Source: Vicia villosa
Lineage: Eukaryota > Streptophyta > Magnoliopsida > Fabales > Fabaceae
DNA: 64,000 nt
NCBI RefSeq assembly: GCF_029867415.1
Contig: NC_081186.1
Coordinates: 28,027,915 to 28,091,914, forward strand
Direction: 5' to 3'
Position numbers and translations under genes: made by a program. Under the pieces are notes generated by a model. It was not told where the DNA came from, made no database searches, and saw only the letters and a list, made by a program, of their open reading frames with translations. Position 1 is the stretch's first letter. The number at the start of each line of letters is the position of its first letter. Below, in pieces: positions 1-12,885 of the stretch.

Positions 1-92
1 AAAATAAATAGTTAGACCTACATAACAAAACGCGTGAGTTGCCTCCCACGAAGCACTGCGTTTAACGTCGCGTGGCTCGACGGTCCGCCCTT

Positions 93-3000
93 TCAGTCAG
101 ACAGGCGAACAATCTCTATCAATCCCCTTGCTTGGCCTTGATAATACGGCTTTAACCTTTGTCCATTGACCTTGAAAATACCTCCGTTCTCTTGATTTCC
201 CAACTCCACCGCTCCATGCGGGAATACTTTGTGAACAGTGAAAGGTCCCGACCACCTAGACTTTAACTTTTCGGGAAAGAGTCGCAGTTTGGAGTTATAC
301 AACAGCACCAACTGTCCTTCCCAGAATTCTTTCTTTTCTATCCGCTGGTCATGCCATTTGCGAGTTTGCTCCTTATACACCTTGGCATTCTCATAAGCTT
401 GATTTTGAAACTCTTCTAATTCGTGCAGCTGCAGAATTCTTGACTCTCCCGCCTTGATTAAGTCATAGTTTAGCAATTTGGTTGCCCAAAAGGCGCGGTG
501 CTCAAGTTCTAATGGAAGGTGGCATGCTTTTCCATAAACCAACTGGTACAGCGACATTCCTATTGGTGTTTTGAACGCCGTCCGGTAAGCCCACAGAGCA
601 TCATCTAACTTTACTGACCAATCTTTACAGGAAGCATTCATTGTCTTTTCCAGGATTTGCTTTATCTGCCTGTTTGAAACTTCCACATGCCAATTGTTTG
701 AGGATGATACGGGGTTGCAATCTTGTGCTTCACATTGTACTTTTTCAACAAGTTTTCCATTAACTTATTCAAAAAGTGTGTTCCTTCATCGCTTATCAAA
801 GCTCTCGGTACCCCAAACCTTGAGAAGATATTTTCTTTAAGAAACTTCACTACTACTCTGGCATCATTGGTTGGAAGAGCTACAGCTTCCACCCACTTAG
901 AAACGTAATCTACCGCTACCAGAATATAGCTTTTTCCAAACGACGGTGGAAAAGGACCCATGAAGTCAATCCCCCACACATAGAATAATTCTACTTATAA
1001 CATGCTTGTTTGAGGCATTTGGTTCCTCTTATAAATGTTACCTGTCCTCTAACACCGGTCACATTCCTTGACTATGCTCTGAGCATCCTTAAACAGTGTA
1101 GGCCAATATAATCCTGATTGGAGAACTTTGTCAGCTGTCCTGTCTCCACTGAAATGCCATTCATAATCTGAGTTATGGCAAGCTTGTAGAACATCTCTCT
1201 GCTCTTCCTCTGGCACACATCTCCTCACTAACCCATCTACACCCCTTTTGTACAGAAAAGGTTCATCCCAAAGATAAAACCTGCAATCATGTAAAAACTT
1301 CTTCTTTCTGTTATAATCAAAATCATCAGGGATAACGTTACCTACCAAGTAGTTTGCATAATCGCCAAAACAAGGAACTCCCTTCACAGCGAGGATTCGT
1401 TCGTCAACAAACTCATCCTTGATGGGATGTGTCTCCTCAGTTTCTGCTATTGGGGTCATTCGGGATAGATGATCAGCTACAGTATTTTCACACCCCTTCT
1501 TATCCCGAATCTCTAGATCAAATTCTTGTACTAGCAAAATCCATCTCAACAACCTCGACATCGAATCCTGTTTATAGAAAAGGTATTTTAAAGCAGCATG
1601 GTCAGTATAAACAATTACCTTTGTCCCCAATAGATAGGACCTGAATTTGTCGAAGGCATACACCACCGCCAACAATTCTTTCTCTGTTGTTGCATAATTC
1701 ATCTAGGGAGGATTCAACATGTGACTTGCATAGTAGATTACATGTAAGAGTTTTTCTCTTATTTGCCCAAGCACTGCTCCCACTGCTATATCACTTGCAT
1801 TACACATGATCTCACAGGGTAGAGACCAATCAGGAGAAATTACAATAGGAGCAGATACCAACCTGTTCTTCAGTGTCGTGAAGGCTTCCCCACATTTCTT
1901 ATCAAACACAAAAGGAGTATCCTTCACCAACAAACTCGTTAAAGGCTTCGCAGTTTTCGAGAAATCTCTTATGAACCTACGATAGAATCCAGCATGTCCT
2001 AAGAAACTCCTTATCCCCTTCTCATTCACAGGTGGGGGTAAATTAGCAATAACTTCCACTTTCGCTTTGTCAACTTCGATGCCTCGATGTGAGATTTTGT
2101 GGCCTAAAACTATTCCTTCTCTCACCATGAAATGACACATCTCCCAATTTAGTACCAAGTTGGTTTGCTAACACCTTTCTAGCACCAGAGACAAATTCAC
2201 CAGACACTCATCAAAAGAAGGACCGAACACTGAAAAATCATCCATAAACACTTCCATGCGCTTCTCGAGCATGTCAGCAAAAATAGACGTCATACACCTT
2301 TGAAAAGTGGCGGGTGCATTACACAAGCCAAATGGCATCCTCCTGTATGCAAAAATACCATAAGGACATGTGAATGCCGTCTTATCCTGATCTTTCGGAG
2401 CTACAGCAATTTGGTTGTAACCAGAGTACCCATCCAAGAAGAAATAATAATCATGACCGGCTAACCTTTCCAACACCTGATCACTAAAAGGCAGAGGGAA
2501 GTGATCCTTTCTGGTGGCTGTGTTCAACCTTCGGTAATCAATGCACACTCTCCAACCGGTAACTGTTCTTGTAGGGATCAACTCGTTCTTCTCATTCATT
2601 ATCACAGTTGTTCCTCCCTTCTTTGGCACGACATGAACCGGACTAACCCATGAGCTATCAGATATTGGGTAGATTAGTCCTGCATCCAATAACTTCACAA
2701 CTTCCTTGTGCACAACCTCTTTCATCGCTGGATTAAGTCTTCTCTGAGGTTGCACTACTGGTTTCTGATCTTCCCCCATTAAAATTTTGGTCATGCAAAC
2801 GATAGGGCTAATACCTTTCAAGTCTTCAATTGCCCATCCGATCGCTCCTTTGTACCTCTTGAGAACATGTATAAGCTTTTCTTCCTGAACCTCTTTTAAG
2901 GCAGAGTTTATAATGATTGGACACTTCTCTTCAGAATCAAGAAAAATGTATTTTAAATTCTCGGGTAGCTGCTTCAACTCTGTCCCTTTTTTAACTTCTT

Positions 3001-5412
3001 TATTTTGTTTAGTTGATTGTGGTTCTCGCAAATCTTCCCACCGATGTGGTTTAGATCTTGGCCACTGAGGTTGGGCTTCCATCATGTTTAACACTTCTAA
3101 CTCTTTTCCATCCATCTCTTCATCTTTCTCAGAAATAGATAAACTCAAAACCCTTTCAAGAGGTAGCTCATGCACAAGACAGTTTACTGCTTTGATGAAC
3201 ATTGTGTCCAACACTTCGATGTTTTTGCTTGTTCCTGTTTCCTCTTTGAACCTCATCAAGTCTCTAACATTGATCTTCAACACCTCATCATAGACTTTGA
3301 GTGTCATTGTCCCTTCCTCCATATCTATCATTACCCGTCCAGTTTCAAGAAAAGGTCTTCCCAGAATTATTGGGATTTCCTCATCTTCAGGCATATCTAG
3401 AACATCAAAATCCACAGGGAACACAAACTTATCAATTTTTACAAGAACATCTGTAGCAATTCCATACGGTTTCTTCGTGGAGTAATCCGCAAACTGCAAT
3501 GTCATTCTAGTATCTTTTACAGCACCAAGGCCTAGCTTCCTGTAAATTGAGAGCGGCATGAGACTTACACCAGCACCTAGATCTATGAGAGCCTTTTTGA
3601 ATATCCTATCCCCTATTTCACAGTGAATAGTGACTGCACCTTTGTCCTTCTTTTTCTGTGGAATCTTAAGTCCCTGCAAAATAGCACTACACCGTTCAGT
3701 TAGCACAACTGGCTCCAATGCCTCGGCAAAAGGAATGTTGATCTCGAGCTTCTTGAATAATTCTAAAAATTTCTCAAAATTTGTCTCATTCAGATCCTTC
3801 TTCTTTGCTCTTGTAGGATAAGGAAGAATAATCTTTGGCTTTGCCTCCTTAGATTTTTCTTTTTCAACCACAGGTGATATCACAACTTCCTCAGTCTTTT
3901 TCTGATCATCTCTGATTTCCAAATCAACTTCAATCAACTCTTCCTCTTCAACAACATTATCTTCAACATTTTCAACAGCTTTACTTCTTCTTGTCACTAC
4001 AGCTTTTACATTCTGGTTGTCTCTGGTATTTGTTATAGTTGAACTAGGTAGAGAACCTGGTGCTTGAGCATTGGCCAATTGATGTGCTATTTTCCCCATT
4101 TGGACCTCCAGATTCTTGATAGAGGCTGATGTATTCTTATGATTATTCCTTGTCTCCTCTTGAAACTGAATGTTGTGAGCTGCCATCTTTTCAATAGCTA
4201 GCTCCCAATCTGCTTTCCTTGGAGCTTGCTGTTGTTGTTGCTGGTATTGTCCTTGACCTTGCTGCTGAGTGTTCACTTTTTGATCTCTCCACCCAAAGAT
4301 TGGATGGTTCCTCCATCCTGGGTTGTAAGTGTTAAAGTACGGGTTGTTCTGTTTGAGAAATTTGATTTCTTCAATTTGTTGGGCTGTAGCAAGGCACTGT
4401 GCTGTCAAATGAGGCCCTGCACAAATATCACAATTAGCATTTTGGGCTTGTTGTATCTGAGCCACGTGCTGAGTAGAAATATTCATACCCTTCAACTTCT
4501 TTTCCACTTCTGCAGCTATTTTCTCTTCAATTTTTAACTGCTTATTAGCTTCCAATTTCAAATCTATTACTCCCTCTGGTTTACTAACAACTCTGTCATA
4601 TAGTTCTAAGTGCTCATTAGCAACTATTGCCTCAATAATCTTCTTGATACCAGTGTCTGTTGAGAAATTAGATGAGCCACCGAATGTTGTGTAGATTAGC
4701 TACTTCATTGGGATTCTCAAACCATTCACAAAGTTTGCATCTGCTCTATAGGATCCAGATTATGAGTAGGGCATGCTACCACAAGTCTCTTAAACCTTTT
4801 ATAAGAGTCTCCCAATGATTCACCTTCCTTCTGCTTGAAATTCAGTATTTCATATCTTTTTCTGATGAACACTGATGCTGGAAAATATTCATTCAGGAAC
4901 GTTGTTTCCATCTCTTCCCATGTTGTAATGCTACCAGCGGGCAGAGAATAGAACCACTCTTCTGCTTCATCAGCCAAAGTGAACGGAAACATTCGCAACT
5001 TTTTCTGCTCTTCAGTATGCCCATCTATCTTCAATGTGGTGCTCATAGTCAGAAAATATTGCAGATGCTTATTAGCATCTTCATTAACCCTTCCAGAAAA
5101 GGATATTCTTTCTAATTGGGTGACGGTGCTTGGATGGAGCTAAAAATTAGGAACGTTCACTAGTTTGTTGACAATGGTCTGTCTACCAGTCGGTGCATTG
5201 TTTGCTTCATAGTCACCCAACAATCTTTCTGGTGGATTTTCTCCCATGTTGTCAGGAAGTGTCTCTGTCTCTGAATCTGAATTTTCTGAATGAACGGAAA
5301 CCTCTTCCTCGTTGTCAGCCAGTCCTGCTTCTCTTGCCTTCCTTCGCCGAGTGTGAAAGGTTCTGTCTATCTCTGCGTCAAAAGGAAATTCAGCTGAGGT
5401 CTGACCTCGCAT
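93..5412 (-). pseudogene. Athila gag-protease-RT-RNase H-integrase, broken
   Basis: The gag start (5412 to about 4730) carries the Athila capsid segment with EEWFYSLPAGSI. A zinc knuckle of form CX2CX3HX4C lies near 4420. The protease has DLGAG near 3570, where DLGAS is usual. RT has FMDD near 2240, and RNase H follows with [10 protein letters not shown] near 1600. Integrase follows with [13 protein letters not shown] near 960 and DEGTHF near 790, ending at 93. Six in-frame stops are visible, at 5140-5142, 4700-4702, 2168-2170, 1703-1705, 1049-1051 and 995-997. There are two frameshifts, one in gag near 4730 and one in integrase near 690. No envelope-like ORF is seen before the window edge. 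It cannot make a working polyprotein. Confidence 0.93.
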
Positions 5413-5529
5413 ACAAAATTAGAAAAAATTAGTATTGACAAATTTTAACAAAAACAAAAAAATAAGAAAATTTTAATTGCAAAGCAATAAAATTTCAATT
5501 GATGAGTAATCAATTTCGTATTTTGGAAG

Positions 5530-5547
5530 TCCCCGGCAACGGCGCCA
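5530..5547 (-). promoter_or_regulatory. Athila primer binding site (Asp tRNA)
   Basis: The minus strand reads TGGCGCCGTTGCCGGGGA, complementary to the 3' end of plant Asp tRNA, the usual Athila primer. It lies about 120 bases upstream of the first preserved gag codon. The LTR/PBS junction is unclear: about 20 bases separate the PBS from the first plausible CA end. Confidence 0.88.
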
Positions 5548-6384
5548 AAAACTTAACCGGGAAAATAGCAAGTGTACTATTTTCGCCGAGTAGTTATGAT
5601 GGGATTTATCCCAGAGTTTCGAATCTCAAGGACTGCGTAGGAAAATATGAAACTGACGATCATATCAATTGAACAAAAGCAATGGTTTGTTTTGTTGGAA
5701 AATCCCTTAACAGTAAATTAAATTAGAACGATAAAGAAAGGTTGACTTTTGTTTGGTTAAACATGCTAGGGTGGTGTATGATTTGCCAATTACTAATCCT
5801 ACTCTTTGATCACTTCAACAAGTTCATTTGGTTAAACCACTGATTCTCAAGAGTGTCTTTCCCTAATTCCTTAATTAAAAGACCTTTAACCAATATTGTC
5901 ATTTTTTACTTCTCTTTAAGTTGATAAAGTGGTTAAGCAAATGTTACCAAGAATTATACTAGTTATTGAAAGATTGCCGTAGTCCTAGGTGAAACCTCAT
6001 CAATATCATTGTTCGAGAAAACATTAACACACCCTTCCGGTGCTACAGTGTTAATCATGCTAACCAACGTTCCCGTAAAATTAAACAGTTATTCTTCACA
6101 AACAATGAGATTAAAACCAAATAATAGTTGATGATTAAACAAAGAGATAAATATTCATAGTCTGACAAATCAGGGACACCCCCTAGCATTGGGGGGTTTA
6201 GCTTCTCATAGTAAGAAAGTTATACATAATTGAGTTTAAAGACATTACAAGATGATGAAACTTTGATCTTCAATGGTTGGCCACCTTGAAGATCTCCGTC
6301 TTCACTTCTCTTGTTCAATCAATTGCTTTTTTCTGTATTCTCCGCTTTTTTCTCCAAAAGTCCTCTCCTTAGTCTTCTCTCTTT

Positions 6385-6395
6385 CTTTTTATATT
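6385..6395 (-). promoter_or_regulatory. TATA-like box of the Athila LTR
   Basis: The minus strand reads AATATAAAAAG, followed by purine-rich sequence. It lies about 100 bases downstream of the U3 inverted repeats, as expected for a U3 core promoter. This is a sequence match only. Confidence 0.5.
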
Positions 6396-6488
6396 CCTAG
6401 GTCAAAACTCATGTCTCTGGCAAAGTCCAAAACGCCCTTTTCTCTCAAAATATCCAAAATAATGAAAATTGAAATTTTTCCTCGCACG

Positions 6489-6585
6489 CTGACACGGTCG
6501 TGTCAGACGACACGTTCTGACCGTGTCGTGAGCCCTATATGCCAAGATCACTTTTTTTCTTCTTTTCCTGACACGGTCGTGTCAG
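6489..6585. repeat. Duplicated inverted repeat in Athila U3
   Basis: CTGACAC-GGTC-GTGTCAG occurs at 6489-6506 and again at 6568-6585. A related half-site (CCGTGTCG) lies between them. Each copy is a perfect 7-base inverted repeat around a 4-base centre. The position upstream of the TATA-like box suggests protein binding sites. Confidence 0.8.
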
Positions 6586-7466
6586 ATGACACCACCAGAC
6601 TATGTCAGCTTCCTTGGCTCCTCCAAACGCTCTTTCGATGTGTTCCGAACTCCGCCTTTCGACCATAGTACCTGAGGCAATACAAACTACCAATCCAGAC
6701 CAAAAAAAAGACATCAAAGGAACTCTTAAACTAATAAATAAACTCAACGATGATAAATCACACAATAACTGAATACTTAACCAAAACAAGGAAATAACTT
6801 ACGAACATGTTGCAAACTATGACAAAATAATACCGAAATAAAATGAAAAGTAGCAGAAATGGTGACCGATCAAGTGCTGACGAAGATCTCGTGGATTGCT
6901 GCGGTGATGGTGGCAGTCGACTTGTTAGGCATCGTGTGGAGACATGGCCAGTCACTTGGCAACGAAAACTTCATACCGCAGATGTTGGGGCACTTATTTT
7001 CCACTTCTTCCTCTTTTTGATTCCTGTAAACAAATAAACAAACTTTGCACAAATATAGTTAATGATATGTTTGAGATTTTTGAAAATAAGTTAATTGAAG
7101 GTTTATGGCTTTTTGTTTAAGAAGAATATGAACATGGTGATGGTACAATGAATGGTGATGTTTGATATTTAAGAGGTTTTGTTAGTTTGCTAGAAGAGAC
7201 AAACCCGCATGAGGGAGTGAGGCTCTTGGCTTTATGTAGTATAAGGACTGAAAATCGATGGGACCTCTGGGAATAGGTTTGGTGGATTGCTTGATGTATG
7301 TGAGGATGATGGTTTGCTGTGAAGGGTTGGTGAAAAAATATTGTACAAATTTTGCTATGTGAAAGGAAAAAAATAGGATTAGAAATTGGTTAGTGTCTAT
7401 TTCCGTTAGAGAGAGGTGGAGAAGGGTTAGAGATTGTTAGTTGTTTTTTAAGTGTTAGAATGAGGA

Positions 7467-7478
7467 CCTATTTATACA
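7467..7478 (-). promoter_or_regulatory. TATA-like box in LTR remnant C
   Basis: The minus strand reads TGTATAAATAGG, a good plant TATA match. A CT-rich stretch resembling a transcript leader follows. It marks the U3/R region of the remnant. Confidence 0.5.
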
Positions 7479-7856
7479 CATAAAAATTAGGTCAAGTAAA
7501 TAAAGTAATTAATCAAATATAATAAAAAATTAAATCAAATATAATTTGATTTTGATTTCTTACCGTATTTGATTAATCATAATAAAATTGCTTGATTGCC
7601 TAAAAAGATGCTTGAAATAACAAATCGAAATTTAAAATTTTACTTTTTAGGATTTTTGGACTAAAAAGGCATAAAAATGAAGAAAAGTGAAAAATGAATA
7701 GTTTTTAAAAAAACCTAATTATTAAATACGAAAATTAATAATAAAATGATAAAAAAATATTATTTTTGTGATTTTTTTTAATAAAAGATTAAAAAAAATA
7801 AAGTTAGAAATAAGTAAAAAAGTTAGAACTAAATAAAAGGGAAAAATGATAGAACT

Positions 7857-7913
7857 GGGATTCAGACCCGGGACCTTGTATTTGCAAACCTTACTTCCTT
7901 ACTGACCGGGCCA
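7857..7913 (-). other. tRNA-like module 1 (degenerate A and B boxes)
   Basis: On the minus strand, TGGCCCGGTCA (A-box-like) is followed about 33 bases later by GGGTCTGAATCCC (B-box-like). The spacing fits a tRNA-type internal promoter, but no cloverleaf could be drawn with confidence. It sits exactly at the C deletion junction. Confidence 0.4.
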
Positions 7914-7914
7914 T

Positions 7915-7990
7915 GTTCAATCTTCTTAAACCTAAAGAGGTAGATTGACATCTTCGCTGATCGTGACATGAAGGTGGAAGATGATTGAAC
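7915..7990 (-). other. Polypurine-tract-proximal hairpin of C
   Basis: On the minus strand GTTCAATC (7983-7990) can pair with GATTGAAC (7915-7922). Inside it TCTTC pairs with GAAGA and ACCT pairs with AGGT. The same layout occurs beside the polypurine tracts of D and A. Here the tract itself has been lost. Confidence 0.55.
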
Positions 7991-8395
7991 ACTTAAGTAC
8001 CACAAAAATTTGCACTTGCCGGTAGAGAAATTATGTCGGAGATGGGCTTAAAGATGCCATCCAGTTGTTGACAATATGAAAGTCAGAATGAGTGGTACAC
8101 TAGACTATATCTGAGGTCAAAAATAGGGATGAGTTTGTATCAGACTGTACCCAGTAGATGCGAGGATGGGCGTTATTAAAATAAACCGTACATCATGCTA
8201 TATCTGAAGACGTGGACTCGGATGAGGTCGCACCAGATTGTGCCTAATAATTGTGTTGATGAGTAATGTCAGAGATGGGCTTAAAGGTGGGTGTGATAAG
8301 AGGCATCTTAAAGGAAACTACTTGAATAGGTTCAAACAAAGGATAGAAAAGTGATGTAAAGAAGATTAGGCTTTAGACAAAGCTCGGGAAGAATT

Positions 8396-8829
8396 GTCTT
8401 AGAAAAGACTGACTAAAATGCTCCTTGAAAGGGCAAGAGATGTCTTGGAAAAGATTACCTAAAAAGGTGAAGATATGTCTTAGAGAAGACTACCTAGAAA
8501 GGCTCCTAAAAAGGATATGAAACGTCTTAAACAAGACTACCTAGAAAGGCTCCTAGAAAGGCTCCTAAAAAGGATATGAAACGTCTTAAACAAGACTGCC
8601 TAGAAAGGCTCCTAGAAAGGATATGAAACGTCTTAAACAAGACTGCTTAGAAAGGCTCCTAGAAAGGATATGATATGTCTTATACAAGACTACCTATAAA
8701 GGCTCTTAGAAAGGATATGATATGTCTTAAACAAGACTACCTAGAAAGGTCCTAGAAAGGATATGATATGTCTTAAACAAGACTACCTAGAAAGGCTCCT
8801 AGAAAGGATATGAAACGTCTTAAACAAGA
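8396..8829. repeat. Tandem repeat, about 48-bp unit, 3' UTR of C
   Basis: About nine imperfect copies of a unit around AGGATATGAAACGTCTTAA and CAAGACTACCTAGAAAGG. Some copies vary by gain or loss of a CTCCTAGAAAGG subunit. The array ends abruptly at 8829 where LTR A begins, so A inserted into the array. Confidence 0.85.
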
Positions 8830-9519
8830 TGTAATACGGTGAACTGACTTTTATAATCGAAAATGTTGCGGTTAAGCATGAGTCGTCACCGACTTTTATT
8901 TTATCCAAATATCGGAAAGGCTAAAAGAATAGGAAAATACCTTTTAAAAAGATTTTGAGTTCGGGGGTAATTTATGCAAAGGGAAGGTGTAAGGCACCCT
9001 TTGCATCCATGGTTTTCCATGGGCTCTTAATTGCTTTGCTCTTTTGAAGGAAAAAAGTGTAGAAAAGAAATAAGACTTTAGCTTGTAAATAAGCGTAGCT
9101 TTTTTTGAAGAATTATGAGAAAGAATATAGAAAAAGGTTTTAGAGCAAGGCAAAGCAATTAGGGGCAATTACCTTATAGTTTTGAAAATGAGGTTCTTTT
9201 AGCCTTTCAGGGTGAAAGGGTCTATCCTTGCCATAAGAGGGCAGGAAGCCTTTCATTTGGAGGTTGAAGGGTCATCGAAATATCTTTTGCTATAAGACTG
9301 TCCCATGCCATAGAGGGGCAGGTAGTCTAAGGGAAGGATCAGAATAGCCTTTCGTAGGCAGCCAAAGGATACCTCAGCCTTCTTTGTAGGCAACTTCCGA
9401 GGGTCGAGGTCATATTAGCGTATCGAAGGCAGCATCATTAGGGTCGTATGACCTTTATTTATCGAGGCAACATGGCTGAGGTATCCTCGTATTCGAGGGA
9501 CTGGCTATTCTGCAAAAAC

Positions 9520-10831
9520 ACAAGGCAACAGGCAACAAGGCAACAGGCAACAGGCAATAGAGAGGGTTACCCAAAAGTGTGCGTGGGTGCACCAATCACG
9601 TGATTATGTTCAGTTATATTATCTTGTAATTAGTGATGCTAGATTTAATTCAAAGTTGTCACTCCCTAGAATTACTAACCACGCAGTATAATATAAACAG
9701 TAATAACGGGGAAGGGAAATTGTAACCAGCGGAGGAGAGGGGAATTAAAACCAGCGGGATATAAAAATAAAAGGTTTAACATAAGTAATAATTGAGATAG
9801 AGTTTAGGGTTACCAACGTTCGTAGCTTTGGCAATTTGGCAAACCCTGCAAGGCGGGAAAAATGGCAAACAAAAAGTAGGGTGAGTGCATTATCAATTCA
9901 GCCATAAACAGGGTTACCCTAATCAATAAAAATAAAAATACAAGAAAAGGAAATAATACTTAGCTTCAATGGACGAAGGTTGATAGACAAAGGTTTGCCT
10001 CAAGCCTTAAGCATTGACCCTGACCATTAGAGAATTGGCAAAAGAATAAAAGGAAGAAGTAAGTGTAGGAGAAATTCCATTGACAAGGGAATTAAAACCT
10101 AATAAAATAAAATAAAAGGTAAATAAATATTTAAATAAGAGAGGTTAGAACTTAGCTTCACATTTGATCTGATATGGTTGGCGGGAAGCCTCGGGGTTAA
10201 CCCTAAAAAATGGCAAAGGCAGGAGAATGAAGGCAAGACAAACCCTAAAATCAAAAGGAAACAAAATATACTTTTAAAAAAGAATAAATAGGGTACTTAG
10301 CTTTGGGTCTTGATCGGGCGCGTAGTCGGAAGGAACCATGTTGATAACCCTGAAAAGGCACAAATGAAAAACATTCAGTGTAGGGCTTGGTCTTCGTAAA
10401 CCCTGATTAGGGTACGAACTTAAAATAAGAAAGTACAAACGATTTAATTAATTATTGGTCTCGCGACCTAATTAATTAAATCGGGATAAGAAAAATAAAA
10501 TCGAGTGCAAAAATATTTTTTATGAATTTTTATGGATTAAATAAAATAAATATGAATTATAAAGATATTTAAATAATATGTTTTAAATAAGAAAATAAAT
10601 AGATATGGCAAAAATATATAACAATTTAAATGAAATAAATACTTTATGGAAATAAATAAATAAGTAAGAAAAATAAATATTATGTGACAATAAATATTAA
10701 TTATAAAATAAAATAAAAAAATGAGATAAGTGTTAAATAAAATAAATTATTAACATTTATTATAAAAAGTTTTTTTGAAAAGAAAAAAAACATATACTAT
10801 TTTTATATAGAAAAGAAAAGATATAAAATAA

Positions 10832-10862
<31 letters not shown>
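9520..10862. repeat. Low-complexity part of LTR A
   Basis: AGGCAAC repeats (9520-9556) and a TA tract (10829-10862) bracket AT-rich LTR sequence. Nothing gene-like was seen between them. Confidence 0.7.
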
Positions 10863-10866
<4 letters not shown>

Positions 10867-11710
10867 TACAAATAAAAATAAGAAGCTATATAATTAAAAA
10901 TAAAATATAAAAAAAATTGCAAAACTTAGCTTGTAATCATATGTTGCGCGCGCCGAAGGTATATGGTGGACCTGCAGCCCTGGAAGCGTTTGATGAATCT
11001 AGCTGGGGATCTGACGACTGCAGGATGATGGCACATGGCATGATGGTGCGTCATGAAGCATAGGATCCCAGAGAGAACAAACAAAACGCGCACGCTTGTT
11101 TTTGAATTGGCCAATAGGAGCTTGCAACGAGGTCATCCCTGACCTCCGTCCGTTGCCAAAACTAGGGTTTTACCCACGATTTTTTTTCCGTCGCCATAGC
11201 CTGCAAGAAATAACGAATACCACCAAACGCAAAGAAAAATGTTTCGCGACCACCCTATTGTGGTCGTCTCAGCCTCATGAATCCATTGGTACCTGCATTT
11301 AGCTTCAATTCTACCTAAATAAGAAAGCCCTAATTTGAGATCTCTAATCTCGTCCATGGCAGATTCCTCATACAGTCACATAAACGCAATTATTCTTCCA
11401 GAAACCGTCAGAGCATCATAATAAACAAGAATATGATATTTAATTTTCAGAATGATGCATGATTGGATGGGATCGAACGAAAAAGTATAGTGACTTACCT
11501 TGCCAAATAGGAGGTGTTTCTGGGGTTGTTGAATGCGTACGATAATCCCAATAGGTTCAGAATACTTCAGTGAATCTTCTTGAATGCTTTGAATGGCCTG
11601 AAACACACTCTTGCTCCAAATTCGTTCTTTACTTGTTCTTGAAGTTTAAGAGCAAAACTAGGACTCTATGAGGCAGAGATTCGTACCCTGATGCTCTGAA
11701 CGAGTTCCCT

Positions 11711-11720
11711 ACTTATAGTG
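11711..11720 (-). promoter_or_regulatory. TATA-like box in LTR A
   Basis: The minus strand reads CACTATAAGT, about 1.2 kb into the LTR and about 220 bases upstream of a GTAAGT donor-like site. It is a plausible core promoter with no further support. Confidence 0.45.
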
Positions 11721-12885
11721 GTATAAATTAGGTCACTTAAACAAGAAAGAATCTCCTTGAATCCAATATTTGTGATCTTGGAAATTTTGGAAAATATGTT
11801 TCTAATTCAAGCCAATATTTGATTCAATCATTCCAAATTAAGAGTGTACGAAATTTGATTGTCTATTTGTTCAAATGTTGATTGGATTTGATTGGAATTG
11901 GATCTTTAATTGAATATTTTTTTTTTTATGATTTATATAAAATAATTATCATATTTAAATGATCAAAAAATTCATATAAAATCAAATAAAAGTAAAAATT
12001 TCGTGGGAAAGAGATTTTGGGCCTTTGGATACTTGGGGATCAAGATTGCATTAAAATAACTTAGGCCCATTTGCAAAAATATCCAAGTTTCTTCACATTT
12101 TTCCCTCCAAAATAGCCCAACTTTGACAAGGTCTATCTCTCTCATTTTTTGAGGTATGAAGGTATTCTAGGACTTTTTAGAAAGCTTAAAGAGTCCTCTA
12201 AAAGCTCCTTTTGGTTTCATCTCAATTAAGTCTACCATGTTCAAGTTATGAGCTTTGAGAAAAAGTGACTTTTTGCGATCTTTTAGAAGGACCTATAATG
12301 TTTTGGCTCATATCTCTTATGCGGAAGTATTTCTTGACCTTGGGCCCAACATCAAAGTTGTAGAGAATCAAATTTCCTTGAGAATTAGCTTTTGTTGGGA
12401 AATTTCTGATGTTCCATGTGAGAGTTATGGCTGGTCAAAGTTCAGTTGACTTTTCCTATGCAAAACCCTAATTTAGCAACTTTTGATTTGTTGATTTTTT
12501 ATCTTTCCTTGATGAACCATGATCAATTCTTGATCAAATGGTGAATAATACTTCAATATGAGGATCTTGACAAAAAAACCGGAGTTTTGACTTTACTTTG
12601 ACCACAGTTGACTTTTAGGTTAACTAGTCGGCTGTTGACTTTCTGAACTTTTGAGTGACCAGAGCTTTGAGATAGGCCTTGATACTTGTCATGGAGGTAA
12701 TGTGGGATATATTGAGCCATATGAGATGTATTGGAGCCATTGATTCAGTGATGTTCCTTTGAATGAACCAAACCCTAGTTCAGAGCCTTTGTATAGGAGA
12801 ATGTGTCTTGGAGCTTTTGTGTATTGATTTGAATTGGAATGAGGAAAAATGTATGGGCAATTTTTGGGGTATGACAGCTGCCCCT

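Larger units (their letters stand above)
1..6700 (-). mobile_element. F: Athila-type Ty3/gypsy retrotransposon, partial
   Basis: Read on the minus strand the order is 5' LTR, primer site, gag, protease, RT, RNase H, integrase; the far end runs off the left edge. Athila assignment rests on the integrase and RT wording (for example [36 protein letters not shown]) and on an Asp-tRNA primer site. Bases 1-92 lie beyond the integrase stop and hold a short untranslated stretch typical of Athila. The LTR outer edge near 6.7 kb is uncertain because the partner LTR is outside the window. The coding region is heavily decayed, so this is an old, immobile copy. It abuts the LTR remnant of element C and probably inserted into it. 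Confidence 0.9.
5560..6700 (-). repeat. Athila 5' LTR (approximate limits)
   Basis: This is non-coding sequence directly upstream of the Asp-tRNA primer site on the minus strand. It holds a TATA-like box at 6385-6395 and an upstream U3 zone with inverted repeats (6489-6585). The inner edge probably lies near 5570, and the outer edge is only a guess without the partner LTR. ORFs here are short and look accidental. Confidence 0.65.
6700..8829 (-). mobile_element. C: remnant of an Ogre-like LTR and 3' UTR
   Basis: On the minus strand, 8829-7914 matches the 3' UTR of A and D in order: a tandem repeat array, a box like ATGGCATCTTTAAGCCCATC, and a hairpin next to the expected polypurine tract. From 7913 down to about 6.7 kb the sequence is AT-rich and LTR-like, with a TATA box near 7470 and a GTAAGT donor-like site at 6797-6802. 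The polypurine tract and the LTR start are missing at 7914, so a deletion has joined the 3' UTR to the middle of U3. No coding part survives here. The left part is cut by element F. Confidence 0.65.
8830..12876 (-). repeat. A: Ogre-like 3' LTR, about 4.05 kb
   Basis: On the minus strand it starts TGTCATACCCCAAAAATTGC next to a polypurine tract (12877-12886) and ends ...GTATTACA. Its last part matches the end of the D LTR: the block like GGTGTTAGCACCCTTTG appears in minus-strand form near 8980-9010, and GTCAGTTCAC lies near the end. It holds a TATA-like box at 11711-11720 and a GTAAGT donor-like site at 11493-11498. It also holds a TA microsatellite at 10829-10862 and short AGGCAAC repeats near 9520-9556. 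No real ORF is visible. The left flank candidate target site is CAAGA (8825-8829). Confidence 0.8.
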
